Of a stretch of 64,000 nucleotides of DNA, positions 29,989 to 38,906 are shown one piece after another (within the stretch, counting starts at the first letter, position 1; every line of letters begins with the position of its first letter). The stretch lies in the NCBI RefSeq assembly GCF_000716435.1, contig NZ_JNWO01000015.1, forward strand, positions 248,001 to 312,000. The letters are read 5' to 3'. Both the position numbers and the translations under genes were made by a program. The DNA is from Streptomyces xylophagus. Lineage in GTDB: Bacteria > Actinomycetota > Actinomycetes > Streptomycetales > Streptomycetaceae. The notes under the pieces are model-generated. The model was not told where the DNA came from. It did not search any database and was given only the letters and a program-made list of their open reading frames with translations.

Positions 29989-32900
29989 TTGACCGGCGTT
30001 GACAGGGAGCGCTCATCCGAGCAAGGCGACGAGGACCCTACTGCGGGGACGTCGTCCGTCTTGTCATTCCCTGAAGCCGAGGCGGACGCGTTACCGCACT
30101 GGAAGGAACTGGTCGACGGCGTGTGGCTGGCGGCCTACTGGGATCGCTGCGGTCACCGTGCCTACGACAGCACGGTACCGGATCCGGCCGACGACGGGGC
30201 CTTGGTCCACCCGCAGAGTGACCCGCCGGTCTCCACCGCCACGGAGCAGCCTCCTGAGGCACCTTCCGACGATGAGAGCCGATCCAGTGCCTCGTACGCT
30301 CGCCGGCCGGTTGCGGCGTCGGTCGGAGTTCAGGGCGTCGGCGGCACGGTGTCGAGCCCCCGGCTGTTACCTGATCCCGAAGGCACCGAGGTATTACACC
30401 TCGACCGGCCTCTGCTGCCGGACACGGAGTCGGCGCGGGGAACACCGGGTCCCGGCAGGGAGACAGCCCGACTCGCCCGCGCCCTGCACAGGCTCACCCG
30501 CCGTGTTCCGTCCTGGGTGACCAGAGAACTGGACGAGGAGACCACCGCGGAGCGGGGCATCGTCGACGGGTTGTGGATGCCGTACCTGCGGCCGGCTCTC
30601 ACCTCGGCCTTCGATCTGGTTCTGCTGATCGACGACGCGCCCACCATGTGGATCTGGCAGGACACCGCCGACCAGGTGGTCGAGGCGGCCGAGCAGAGTG
30701 GCGCGTTTCGTTCCGTGCGCGTCGCGAGGGTCACGGTGCCGCGCGAGGGATTACCCACCGTGCGGCGCGGCACCGAACAGGTCGCCACCGATCCCGCCGA
30801 ACTCCTCGACGGAAGCGGCGGTCGCGTCTTCGTGGTCGTCACCGACGGTCTGGCCCACGGCTGGGCGGGACCCGCCGCCGACGCCCTGCTGGGCCGTCTG
30901 GGACGGGCGGGCCCCACGGCCGTTGTCCATCTGCTTCCCAGCCACCTTCGACGCCGCTCCTCGCTGTACCCGTACGAGGCGGAACTCGGGGCCGGTGGCT
31001 TCGGCGCGACCAACACCGGCCTCGAACACTGGCCGCCGCCCGGCGGCCCTGATCCGATGCGTCCCCTGCCGGAGGGAAGCGACGGGTCCGTGCCAGTGCC
31101 CGTCCTGTCGCTCAACCCCGGATCGATCGCCTCTTGGGCCGAACTCGTCACGGGGAAGCAAGGGGTACGGCGTGGACTCCAGGTCGTGCTGGCCGGAACC
31201 CTCACCAAGGGCGCGCCCGCACTGGGCCTGAACGTGCCGCGGTTTCCCCACGCGGCGACGGCCACCGTGCGCCGTTTCCTCAAAGTCGCCACTCCGTCGG
31301 CACGCAAGCTCGCCTGTCAGTTGGCCGCGGCTCCCTTCGAGCGGGAACTGATCGGCCAGATCCGCAGCCGGATCAAGCCGGAGGCCCGTCCCGATCACCT
31401 CGCCGAGATCCTGATGGGCGGCCTGATCGACTGGAACGGAGAGGGTGAGGGGCAGCCGGAGTTCGCCGAGGGCGTGAGGGAGGCACTTCTGGCGACCACG
31501 ACCCGAGTCGAGCTCTGGAACACGGTCAACGCCCTGGTCGGCCTTCCGGCAGCCGGTCGGCGAGGTGTGGCGCTGCGTGCCGCTCTGCTTGATCCGGAGG
31601 ACACCGCGCTGCCCGATCCCGCGGAGCACAGCTCGGTACTCGCCGAGTTGGCGGTAATGCGAGCTCTACGAAGCAAGGGCTACTCCGAACGGGTGAATCG
31701 CATCGAAGCGCGTTTGGCTGCATCCGGCGCGGCGAAACCTGCCGCTTCTGGTGGAACCGGCGGAGGAACGGGCATTGATCACCCCGTGTCCAGAGTCCCC
31801 GATCTTCCACCTGGAGGGCACGTGGCGAGTCCGGTTACCGACGCATCCCATCCCGAAACACCGGAGGCTGAAACCCCCATGCCGAGCACCGTGACCGGAA
31901 CGTCGATGACCGGAGCATCGGCTCTCCTGGTGAACGTCCCTCTGCGGAACACTTCGTTCGTGGGCCGGATGAGGCTCCTCGAAGCGGTGGAGGAACAGCT
32001 GAGCGCCCAGGACACCGCAGCCGTGCTGCCGCACGCGCTGCACGGGATGGGAGGCGTGGGCAAGTCCCAGCTCGCGCTCGAATATGTCTACCGCCATCAG
32101 CAGGACTACAAGGTGATCTGCTGGATCCCTGCCGAACGGGAAAGTCTGATTCTTACTACGCTCGCCAACCTGGCCGCGCGGCTGCGAGTCGTTCCCGCGG
32201 TGCAGGACGGCGGTAGCGCACCGGCCGCCAACACGGCCGTACCCGCCGTCCTGGAGGCGCTGCGTTCGGGAGCGCCGTACGACAACTGGCTGCTGATCTT
32301 CGACAACGCCGAGAACGTCGAGGGGGTGCGGAGCTACTTTCCCGCCAACGGTCCGGGGAAGATCATCGTCACCTCCCGCAACCGAGAGTGGGAACGCGTG
32401 GCGACACCGCTTCGGGTCAACGTGTTCGAGCGGGAGGAATCGATCGAGCTGCTCCAGAAGCGCTCCCCCGACCTGTCCCAGACCGACGCGGGTCGGCTCG
32501 CGGCGGCCCTGGGAGACCTTCCGCTCGCTGTGGAACAGGCCGGGGCCTGGCGTGCTGTCACAGGGATGCTCGTAGACGAATACCTCGATCTCCTGAACCA
32601 GCGCAGTCCGGAGATCCTCGATCTCGCCCCGGCTCCCGACTACCCCCTGACCGTCGCGGCGGCGTGGGACATCTCGCTGGAGCGGATCGGGGAGAACAGC
32701 CCGGGCTCGCGCGAACTCCTGGACATCTGCGCCTGCATGGCTCCGGAACCGGTTCCGCTCTCCATGCTCCGCAAGAGTCGTGGTATCGACATCACACCCG
32801 ACGTCGACCCCATTCTGCGTGAGTCGATCAAGCTCAGTCGGGCCATTCGTGACCTGACCCAGTTCTCTTTGGTGAAACTGGACCTTCGGTCCGATACGTT

Positions 32901-34416
32901 GCAGATGCACCGTCTGTTGCAGAACGTACTGCTTGCCAAGCAGGGACCCGAGGAACGTGAGCGTATGCGCAACGCCGCCCATCAACTACTGTCGGCGGCC
33001 AAACCCGGCCACTTTGCCTCGTCCCAGGAGTGGCCCGCCTACCAGGCTCTGCTGCCGCACGTGCTCAGCTCCCAGGCTGTGACGAGTACGGACACGTATG
33101 TGCGTGAACTGGTCTATGACACCGCGCTGTTCCTCTACTACTGGGGTGACGTCGAAGGTGCCGCCGACCTTGCCCGACAGGCGTACGAAGCCTGGTCCGA
33201 GGCGTCCGGCGAGGAAGACATTCGTGTCATCCGTATCTCGAAGATCCTGGCGTTCCTGCTGCGCGTGGTCGGCGAGAGCGGTGAGTCCATCCTGCTCAAC
33301 GAGAAGGCGTTGGAGGTGTCTCGTCGAGTGGAGGTCGATGAGGAGGACCTCATCGACTCCATGATCGAGCTGGCCGACGCACGGCGCTTCCAGGGCAGGT
33401 TCGCGGAGGCCCGTGATCTCGGCCAGGAAGCCACGGAACGGGCTCGCGCCCAGTTGGGGCCCGTTGACGAGATCACGTTGCGGGCCGCACACAGTTGGGG
33501 CGTCGACCTGCGTCTGTGCGGTCAGGTCCGTGAGGCGCTGCCCATGGACCAGGAGACGGCGCGCCTGCGCGAGGAAGTGTTCGGCCCCGCCAGTTCTCTG
33601 ACGCTCAACAGTCTCAACGGACTCGCGAGTGACATCCGCGAGAGCGGTGACTATCCCGCCGCTCGCCTCCACCAGGAGGACGTACATCGCCGGGCGCGCG
33701 CCGCGCTTGGCGACGACAACCCCCTCACCATGCGCATCGCGGGCAATCTGGCGGTCTGCCGTCGTCGCGACGGCGCGATCACCGACGCCGCGAAGCTCTC
33801 CGACGAGACGCTCAACGGGTTTGTGGCAGCCTACGGTCACAATCGCCCCGACTCTCTCGCGATGGCGATCAACGTCAGTGTCGACCGGCGTCTCACCGGT
33901 GACTTGCAGGGCTCGCTCCAACTCGGCGAGGAGACGGTGGGGCGCTGTGCGGATCGCTTCGGTGAGAACCACGGTCATACCCTCCTCATGAAGGCGAATC
34001 AGGCGGCCACCCTGCGCGCCCTGGGGGAACTCTCGGCCGCCCAGGATTGCGAGGACGACGCGGCCACGCGGTTGGCCGAGACGGTCGGGCCCAACCACGT
34101 GATGACGCTGACCGTCGCGATCGGCCAGGCGAACACGGCATACCAGTGGCTGGACTTCGACCGAGCCCGCCAGATCGACGAAGCCACCCTCCCGCTGCTT
34201 GCCGAGGTGGCTGGAGAGGATCACCCGCTGACTCTCTCCTGCACTTCGAACCTGGCACTCGATCTGCGGGGGCTGAGCCGCGGGGCAGAGGCGGACGAGA
34301 TGGAGCGACGCGCGGTGGAGGGCTTCAAGCGAGTCGTCCGGGAGGACCACCCCTGGCTCCTGGCGGCCCGTCAGCGCCGGCGGATCGAATGCGACATCGC
34401 GCCGATGCCGTTGTGA
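29989..34416 (+). CDS. fxsT: vWA-like (SAV_2336)–NB-ARC–TPR protein, FxsT type
   Basis: 1,475-residue STAND NTPase. Residues 1-160 are low-complexity. About 165-590 is a SAV_2336-type vWA-like domain (FDLVLLIDDAPTMWIW, VFVVVTDGLAHGW). NB-ARC spans about 645-960 with Walker A GMGGVGKSQ (near 685) and LLIFDNAENVE. From about 1030 to the end are tetratricopeptide repeats (many copies of a GE..../A.DLGQE pattern). Proteins of this kind are annotated FxsT in FxSxx-COOH peptide systems. The predicted job is sensing a signal and oligomerising to license an effector. TTG start at 29989, with AAGGG upstream, is one base after the ATPase stop. Four TTA codons (30091, 30367, 30394, 30751) fall in the first 255 codons, so synthesis should depend on bldA. 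Confidence 0.88.
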   Translation: MTGVDRERSSEQGDEDPTAGTSSVLSFPEAEADALPHWKELVDGVWLAAYWDRCGHRAYDSTVPDPADDGALVHPQSDPPVSTATEQPPEAPSDDESRSSASYARRPVAASVGVQGVGGTVSSPRLLPDPEGTEVLHLDRPLLPDTESARGTPGPGRETARLARALHRLTRRVPSWVTRELDEETTAERGIVDGLWMPYLRPALTSAFDLVLLIDDAPTMWIWQDTADQVVEAAEQSGAFRSVRVARVTVPREGLPTVRRGTEQVATDPAELLDGSGGRVFVVVTDGLAHGWAGPAADALLGRLGRAGPTAVVHLLPSHLRRRSSLYPYEAELGAGGFGATNTGLEHWPPPGGPDPMRPLPEGSDGSVPVPVLSLNPGSIASWAELVTGKQGVRRGLQVVLAGTLTKGAPALGLNVPRFPHAATATVRRFLKVATPSARKLACQLAAAPFERELIGQIRSRIKPEARPDHLAEILMGGLIDWNGEGEGQPEFAEGVREALLATTTRVELWNTVNALVGLPAAGRRGVALRAALLDPEDTALPDPAEHSSVLAELAVMRALRSKGYSERVNRIEARLAASGAAKPAASGGTGGGTGIDHPVSRVPDLPPGGHVASPVTDASHPETPEAETPMPSTVTGTSMTGASALLVNVPLRNTSFVGRMRLLEAVEEQLSAQDTAAVLPHALHGMGGVGKSQLALEYVYRHQQDYKVICWIPAERESLILTTLANLAARLRVVPAVQDGGSAPAANTAVPAVLEALRSGAPYDNWLLIFDNAENVEGVRSYFPANGPGKIIVTSRNREWERVATPLRVNVFEREESIELLQKRSPDLSQTDAGRLAAALGDLPLAVEQAGAWRAVTGMLVDEYLDLLNQRSPEILDLAPAPDYPLTVAAAWDISLERIGENSPGSRELLDICACMAPEPVPLSMLRKSRGIDITPDVDPILRESIKLSRAIRDLTQFSLVKLDLRSDTLQMHRLLQNVLLAKQGPEERERMRNAAHQLLSAAKPGHFASSQEWPAYQALLPHVLSSQAVTSTDTYVRELVYDTALFLYYWGDVEGAADLARQAYEAWSEASGEEDIRVIRISKILAFLLRVVGESGESILLNEKALEVSRRVEVDEEDLIDSMIELADARRFQGRFAEARDLGQEATERARAQLGPVDEITLRAAHSWGVDLRLCGQVREALPMDQETARLREEVFGPASSLTLNSLNGLASDIRESGDYPAARLHQEDVHRRARAALGDDNPLTMRIAGNLAVCRRRDGAITDAAKLSDETLNGFVAAYGHNRPDSLAMAINVSVDRRLTGDLQGSLQLGEETVGRCADRFGENHGHTLLMKANQAATLRALGELSAAQDCEDDAATRLAETVGPNHVMTLTVAIGQANTAYQWLDFDRARQIDEATLPLLAEVAGEDHPLTLSCTSNLALDLRGLSRGAEADEMERRAVEGFKRVVREDHPWLLAARQRRRIECDIAPMPL

Positions 34417-34522
34417 CACGGTGTCCCGGCTGCGTGCGGCACGTGATGCCGCCCAGCCGGGATGCCGTGCCGGTCAGCACAGGAAGTCGTAGGGGAACTC
34501 GGAGCCGTGTCACGGGGGCCAC

Positions 34523-35695
34523 ATGTCGACAGTTGTCTTCATCCATGGGACAGGGGTGCGTGAACCCGGCTTCTCGGCCTTGGCCGGCCGGGTCGCTGCC
34601 GGGCTGGGCGCGCTGCGCGACGGACTTCGGGTCGTGCCCTACTACTGGGGAGGCCCGCACGGGGCCACGCTGGCCGCCGGCGGGATGAGCCTGCCGCCGG
34701 AGACGGGCGCGAGCCGCGGCCTCGGTGATGCCCCCGCCGGATCGGACGCGGACGACGACACAGCCGCCTGGGCCGTGCTGTACGCGGACCCCGACGCCGA
34801 ACTCGCCCTGGCGGCCGCGGAGGCCGCGTCGGACGTGGAACGCCCGCCGGGGACCGTGCCGGCCGAGCAGAAGTTACAGGCGCTGCTGGTCGACCTGGCA
34901 GCCCAAGGTGACGGACCCGCAGCCGAACTCGGCCCCGGCCTGGCGCGCGCCGCGTCGGACCTCGCCTCCCACCCGCTGCTGGGCCCGGCAGCCGCCGCCC
35001 TGAGCCCCGATGAACTGGCGATCGTCGCCGCCCGCGCTCTGGTCGCGCGTCTCATGGCCGACACGCTGGACGCCGACTCTCCGCTCATCCCGGTCGGTGA
35101 CGTCCGGGACACCGCGGTCGACAGGGTCGCCCAGGCACTGGGCGCGCCGGCCCGGGGCGCGGAACGCGGCGTGGGGACACGGCTGTTGCGGATGGTGGGC
35201 CGTGGCGTCTCCCGTGCCGTCGTGCGCCGCCGACGGGCCCTGACCGAGGCCGCCCACCCCGCCGCCGGGGACATCCTGCGCTACCTCAGCCGCGGTGAGG
35301 CGGTCCGGGCCGACCTGCGCGCACTGATCGAAGGACTCGAACCACCCGTCACCCTCGTCGGCCACAGCCTCGGCGGAATCATCGCCCTGGACACGCTGGT
35401 CACCACCCCGCTTCCGCAGGTCCGCCTGCTGGTCACCGCAGGCTCCCAAGGGCCCTTCCTCTACGAGTTGGGCGCCCTGCCCTCCCTCATGCATCCTGAC
35501 CCACTGCCGCGTCACGTCCCGCACTGGCTGAATCTGTACGACCTTCGGGACCTGCTCAGTTACCTCGGCGCCGGTCTCTTCGCCGGGCGCGTCACGGACA
35601 TCGCGGTCGACAGCCGTCAGCCGTTCCCCGCCGCGCACAGCGCCTACTGGACCAACCCCGCCGTGTACCGGCACATCGTGGACCGGTTGCCATGA
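34523..35695 (+). CDS. alpha/beta hydrolase (lipase/esterase-like)
   Basis: 390 residues. It starts with VVFIHGTGVRE, an oxyanion-type motif, and carries nucleophile Ser in GHSLGG (near 284), with HPD and AHSAYW late in the chain as candidate acid/base regions. Between them is a long Ala-rich helical insertion (about 60-230). Lipase-like proteins of this form occur as predicted effectors or accessories in VMAP/STAND loci. It is 106 bp downstream of fxsT and overlaps the caspase gene by ATGA. A TTA codon is at 34874. The substrate (lipid or protein ester) is unknown. Confidence 0.8.
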   Translation: MSTVVFIHGTGVREPGFSALAGRVAAGLGALRDGLRVVPYYWGGPHGATLAAGGMSLPPETGASRGLGDAPAGSDADDDTAAWAVLYADPDAELALAAAEAASDVERPPGTVPAEQKLQALLVDLAAQGDGPAAELGPGLARAASDLASHPLLGPAAAALSPDELAIVAARALVARLMADTLDADSPLIPVGDVRDTAVDRVAQALGAPARGAERGVGTRLLRMVGRGVSRAVVRRRRALTEAAHPAAGDILRYLSRGEAVRADLRALIEGLEPPVTLVGHSLGGIIALDTLVTTPLPQVRLLVTAGSQGPFLYELGALPSLMHPDPLPRHVPHWLNLYDLRDLLSYLGAGLFAGRVTDIAVDSRQPFPAAHSAYWTNPAVYRHIVDRLP

Positions 35696-36798
35696 GCGGC
35701 GCCGGGGTGGCGAGCCGGGTCCACGCCTTGATCGTCGGCATTGAGAAGTACGACGCGGGCAGTGCTTGGGACCTGCCCGGACCCGCAAGGGACGCTCTCG
35801 CGTTCCATCGGCTGCTACGTGGTGCCGGGGTTCCGGAGTCCCAACTGCGGCTGCACCTCGCCCCTTTGCCTCCGTTCGTTCCTGACACTCCTTACGGGTC
35901 CGCCGACCATGCCACTTTGCGTCGCGTGCTCGTACGTGAACTCCCGTCCGTCCAGGGTGACGTCCTGTGGGTGTGGTGGGGCGGTCATGGCGTCCTCGAC
36001 CGTGCCGAACACCTCCGACTGCTGTGCTCCGACGCCACCACGGGCGACAAGGTGGCACTCGACCTCGACTCCGCTCTGGCCCGCTACGCAGGTGACGCCG
36101 TGCCCGGACTCGCCGAGCAACTGTGGCTGGTGGATGCCTGCGAGACGTTCGAGGAGGCGCTGGCCTTCCGCGTTCCGCTCCCCGCCGACGCGCTGCCCGT
36201 GGGGCATCGCAACCTCGCGCACCGGCAGTCGCTGCTGCGTGCCGCGGGGCGCGGCCGAGCCGCTGCCAACGATCCCGTGCGGGCCACCGGCCTCTTTTCG
36301 GAGCTCCTGCTGGACCTGCTCGCGGCCCGCGCCGACGTGCTGCCCGGACTGCCCGATGCGGAGGAACTCTTTTCCGCCGTACGGGTTCGGGTGGATGCCC
36401 TGCGCGAGGAGGGCCGGACATTGCAGCATCCGGAGATCCGACTGCAGAGTCCGCGGCGGACCGAGGTGCTGCCCTCGGCGGAGGAGCGCGCGCTCTCTCC
36501 GCTCGGCCGCGTGGTGGAGGCGGTCATGGCCTACCCATGGACTGCCGACCCCGTCGAACGGCAGGCCGTCGTCACCGCCCTGGGCTCACGCGTCTACGCG
36601 ACTCTGCCCCGCCACCACAAGGCCCGCACCGACGTCACAGGCATCCTCAACGCGCTCGGCCGCCGCCGTCCCGAGGACCTGTGGGAGCTGTTCGACATCG
36701 TGGTGACTCTCGACGACGATCCCGAGAGGAGGTCCGAACTCGCGGACGCTCTGCGGGAATTCGCGGCATTTCGCACCCGACGGCTTCGTCTGGGCTGA
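35692..36798 (+). CDS. caspase-like protease with C-terminal effector-associated domain
   Basis: 368 residues. The N-terminal two-thirds is a C14 caspase fold: HALIVGIEKYD strand, WGGHG with catalytic His99, and LVDACE with catalytic Cys150. About 270-365 is a small helical domain (WTADPVERQAVVTALG, RHHKARTDV, GRRRPEDLWELFDIVV, DDDPERRSELADAL) resembling effector-associated domain type 2. The VMAP protein has a similar pattern at its N-terminus, so homotypic pairing could recruit this protease. It overlaps the hydrolase stop by ATGA. Likely an executioner or processing protease activated by the upstream NTPases; its targets are unknown. Confidence 0.87.
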   Translation: MSGAGVASRVHALIVGIEKYDAGSAWDLPGPARDALAFHRLLRGAGVPESQLRLHLAPLPPFVPDTPYGSADHATLRRVLVRELPSVQGDVLWVWWGGHGVLDRAEHLRLLCSDATTGDKVALDLDSALARYAGDAVPGLAEQLWLVDACETFEEALAFRVPLPADALPVGHRNLAHRQSLLRAAGRGRAAANDPVRATGLFSELLLDLLAARADVLPGLPDAEELFSAVRVRVDALREEGRTLQHPEIRLQSPRRTEVLPSAEERALSPLGRVVEAVMAYPWTADPVERQAVVTALGSRVYATLPRHHKARTDVTGILNALGRRRPEDLWELFDIVVTLDDDPERRSELADALREFAAFRTRRLRLG

Positions 36799-36899
36799 TC
36801 AGGTGGCGTGATCGTACGGGTTTCCGACTGGGGCTGTGTTCGTCATGATGGACAGTAATGCGGGGCATCGAGTGCCACTGTGTGAAAAGGGGATGCACC

Positions 36900-37127
36900 T
36901 TGGACCAGCCGCCTGCTCTGCACGACGCCCAAGCCGCCGCCCGCGAGCCGGCAGTCGCGGCAGGTGATGTTCTCGACTGGGAGTCCGATCTGGCCGACCT
37001 CACAGCGGTGCCGTTGGCCGCCGTGGACGGTCTCACACCGCTCCCCTCCGACTCCCGCATCCTCACCGAGGTGCTGCGTGCCAGGAACAGCACGCGAGGC
37101 GGGGGTGAGCCAGGCAGAGCGGAGTGA
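36900..37127 (+). CDS. FxSxx-COOH-like precursor peptide lacking the FxSxx tail
   Basis: 75-residue peptide. The segment DLADLTAVPLAAVDGL, then PSDSRILTEVLRARNS, resembles the conserved region of FxSxx-COOH (FxsA) precursors, but the protein ends GGGEPGRAE rather than FxSxx. I chose TTG 36900 because AAAAGGGGA lies seven bases upstream; ATG 36858 would add 14 residues without a good ribosome site. It sits between the caspase and the HExxH enzyme, the place expected for a modification substrate. It is also short of Cys, which argues against a thioether-type product. Assignment as a precursor rests on pattern and context. Confidence 0.6.
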   Translation: MDQPPALHDAQAAAREPAVAAGDVLDWESDLADLTAVPLAAVDGLTPLPSDSRILTEVLRARNSTRGGGEPGRAE

Positions 37128-37190
37128 CGAGCAGAGACCGCGCGTGCTCTGTCCGCCGTGTGTTCACACGCCGCACCGGAGGTTCTCGGA

Positions 37191-38894
37191 ATGACCAGCG
37201 AGCAGCCCAGGCCCCCGCTTCGCATGCCGAGCCACCTCTTCGAGGAACTCGCCGTCGGCGGGGGCTCGGCCGAGGCTCTCGCCTTTCTCGCGCGCGGTGA
37301 ACGTGTCCGCAGGCTGCTGCTCCTGCGCACCTTGCTCGCTCGCCTCGACGCAGTGCCCACACCGCTCGACGCACCGGCCGAGGCATGGCGCATCCTGAAG
37401 AACGCGGCCGCCAAGGATCCCGGGCGGGTCGAGCGATTACTCCTCGCACCGCAGACCGGCAGTTGGCTCGGCCACGTGCTGCGCCGCCTGCACGGCACCG
37501 CCCCGGGGCCGGAACTCTGGGCGGAGACGGGCCACTTGAACGCCTTTGCTGTCTCGGCGGCGCTGCGCGCCGGCACGGAGGCCGACCTCACGGTTCCGCT
37601 CGCCGACGGTGCCCTGATCCTGCCGGGGCTGGGAATGGCGCGGTTGCCGGGCGCGCCGCCAGGTCTGTCGGTCGGCCGGGCGAGGGCGACGGGCGGCGAA
37701 CTGACCCTCGTGTCCGAGGTGACCGAGGTGCCCGCTCTCGTCCTCCGTGACCCCGCCCCCGTCCCCGCTGCCGAGGACTTACCGGACCCCGCTCCGCACT
37801 GGGTGCCCCTGCGCACCCTCACCCTCGCCGGGCCGTCGGGAACAGCCGCTGCCCCACTGGACGACCTCGACCCGTACCGCGACCTCGACGACCCCATCGC
37901 TCCGGCCAGGCTCGACGCCGAGGAGGCGGCGGAATGGCAGCGGCTGGTCGACGAAGCGGTGGGAATCGTCATCGCCCGGGGCATGTACGGCCCCGGGCGG
38001 CTCGATCCCACCGAGATCCGTGCTGTCGTGCCGTGGGGCCGCACAAGTGTCCTGCCCGCCGCCCCACCCACCGTGCGGCTCTCCGCGTCCAGCGGCGATT
38101 CCTACGGCGGCATGGTCATCGCTCGCCCCGCCGACCCCCTCGCTCTTGCGGAAACCTTTATCCACGAGTTCCAGCACAGCAAACTGGGCGCCCTGCTCCA
38201 CCATTTCCGGCTGCTGGACGACGACCGCGAGGAGCGGTACTACGCCCCGTGGCGCGCAGATCCCCGGCATCTCACCGGTCTCCTGCACGGCGCGTACGCG
38301 TTCACCGGTGTCGCGGGCTTCTGGCGGGACCGGATGGCCGAGGCGCGGCGGCCCGAGACGGTGGAGGTGGCCGGGTATCACTTCGCGCTGCGTCGGACGC
38401 AGAGCCGTCTTGCCGTGCGGACCCTGCTGGTGAGCGGCCGACTGACAGTTCAGGGGCGCGCGTTCGTGGGAGGTCTTGCGCGCACGCTGGACGGCTGGCT
38501 GCGCGAGCCCGTCCCGGTGGCCACGCTAGTCCGGGCCCGCATGGCCGCGGCCCTGCACCGCACCGAGTGGCGGCTGCGCAACGTGCTCCCCGTCCCGGTG
38601 TCACCCACCGCCCCGGACACCCCTGTTTTCCGTACCGACCGGGTGTCCTGGCCCGACACCCGCACGTACGCCTTCGCCGTGCCGCCCGACGCCCCTCGCA
38701 CCGCCGACGAATACCTGGCCGCCGGTGACCCGGCCGCCGCGCTCACCCGGTACGCCGACGAGCTGTCCGCCGATCCCGACGAGCCGCACGCCCTCGCCGG
38801 ATGGATCGTCGCCAGAGCGGCCCTGGACCCGGGTCGGACCACCCGCCGCATGCTGGCCCGCCCGGAGCTCCTACAGCCGCTGCCCAGCGGGTGA
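37191..38894 (+). CDS. HExxH-motif peptide-modifying enzyme (aKG-HExxH beta-hydroxylase type)
   Basis: 567 residues. HEFQH at 325-329 (context AETFIHEFQHSKLGALLHHF) is the HExxH motif of the family annotated as aKG-HExxH-type peptide beta-hydroxylases, often found next to or fused with FxsB radical SAM maturases. No CxxxCxxC radical-SAM motif is present. The N-terminal half (LFEELAVGGGSAEALAFLARGE) is the usual family region. It is 63 bp after the candidate precursor gene. GGAGG lies eight bases before ATG 37191. TTA codons at 37437 and 37779 link it to the bldA-dependent island. A metalloprotease role cannot be excluded from the motif alone. Confidence 0.75.
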   Translation: MTSEQPRPPLRMPSHLFEELAVGGGSAEALAFLARGERVRRLLLLRTLLARLDAVPTPLDAPAEAWRILKNAAAKDPGRVERLLLAPQTGSWLGHVLRRLHGTAPGPELWAETGHLNAFAVSAALRAGTEADLTVPLADGALILPGLGMARLPGAPPGLSVGRARATGGELTLVSEVTEVPALVLRDPAPVPAAEDLPDPAPHWVPLRTLTLAGPSGTAAAPLDDLDPYRDLDDPIAPARLDAEEAAEWQRLVDEAVGIVIARGMYGPGRLDPTEIRAVVPWGRTSVLPAAPPTVRLSASSGDSYGGMVIARPADPLALAETFIHEFQHSKLGALLHHFRLLDDDREERYYAPWRADPRHLTGLLHGAYAFTGVAGFWRDRMAEARRPETVEVAGYHFALRRTQSRLAVRTLLVSGRLTVQGRAFVGGLARTLDGWLREPVPVATLVRARMAAALHRTEWRLRNVLPVPVSPTAPDTPVFRTDRVSWPDTRTYAFAVPPDAPRTADEYLAAGDPAAALTRYADELSADPDEPHALAGWIVARAALDPGRTTRRMLARPELLQPLPSG

Positions 38895-38906
38895 GTAGTT
38901 CACCCG
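38888..38906. terminator. short bidirectional terminator
   Basis: CGGGTGA pairs with TCACCCG across a five-base loop, overlapping the ends of two convergent genes (HExxH enzyme and NAD-kinase-like protein). Confidence 0.55.

Noticed and set aside
37191..38894. HExxH enzyme as a radical SAM maturase (FxsB)
   Set aside because: No CxxxCxxC motif or Cys cluster is present.
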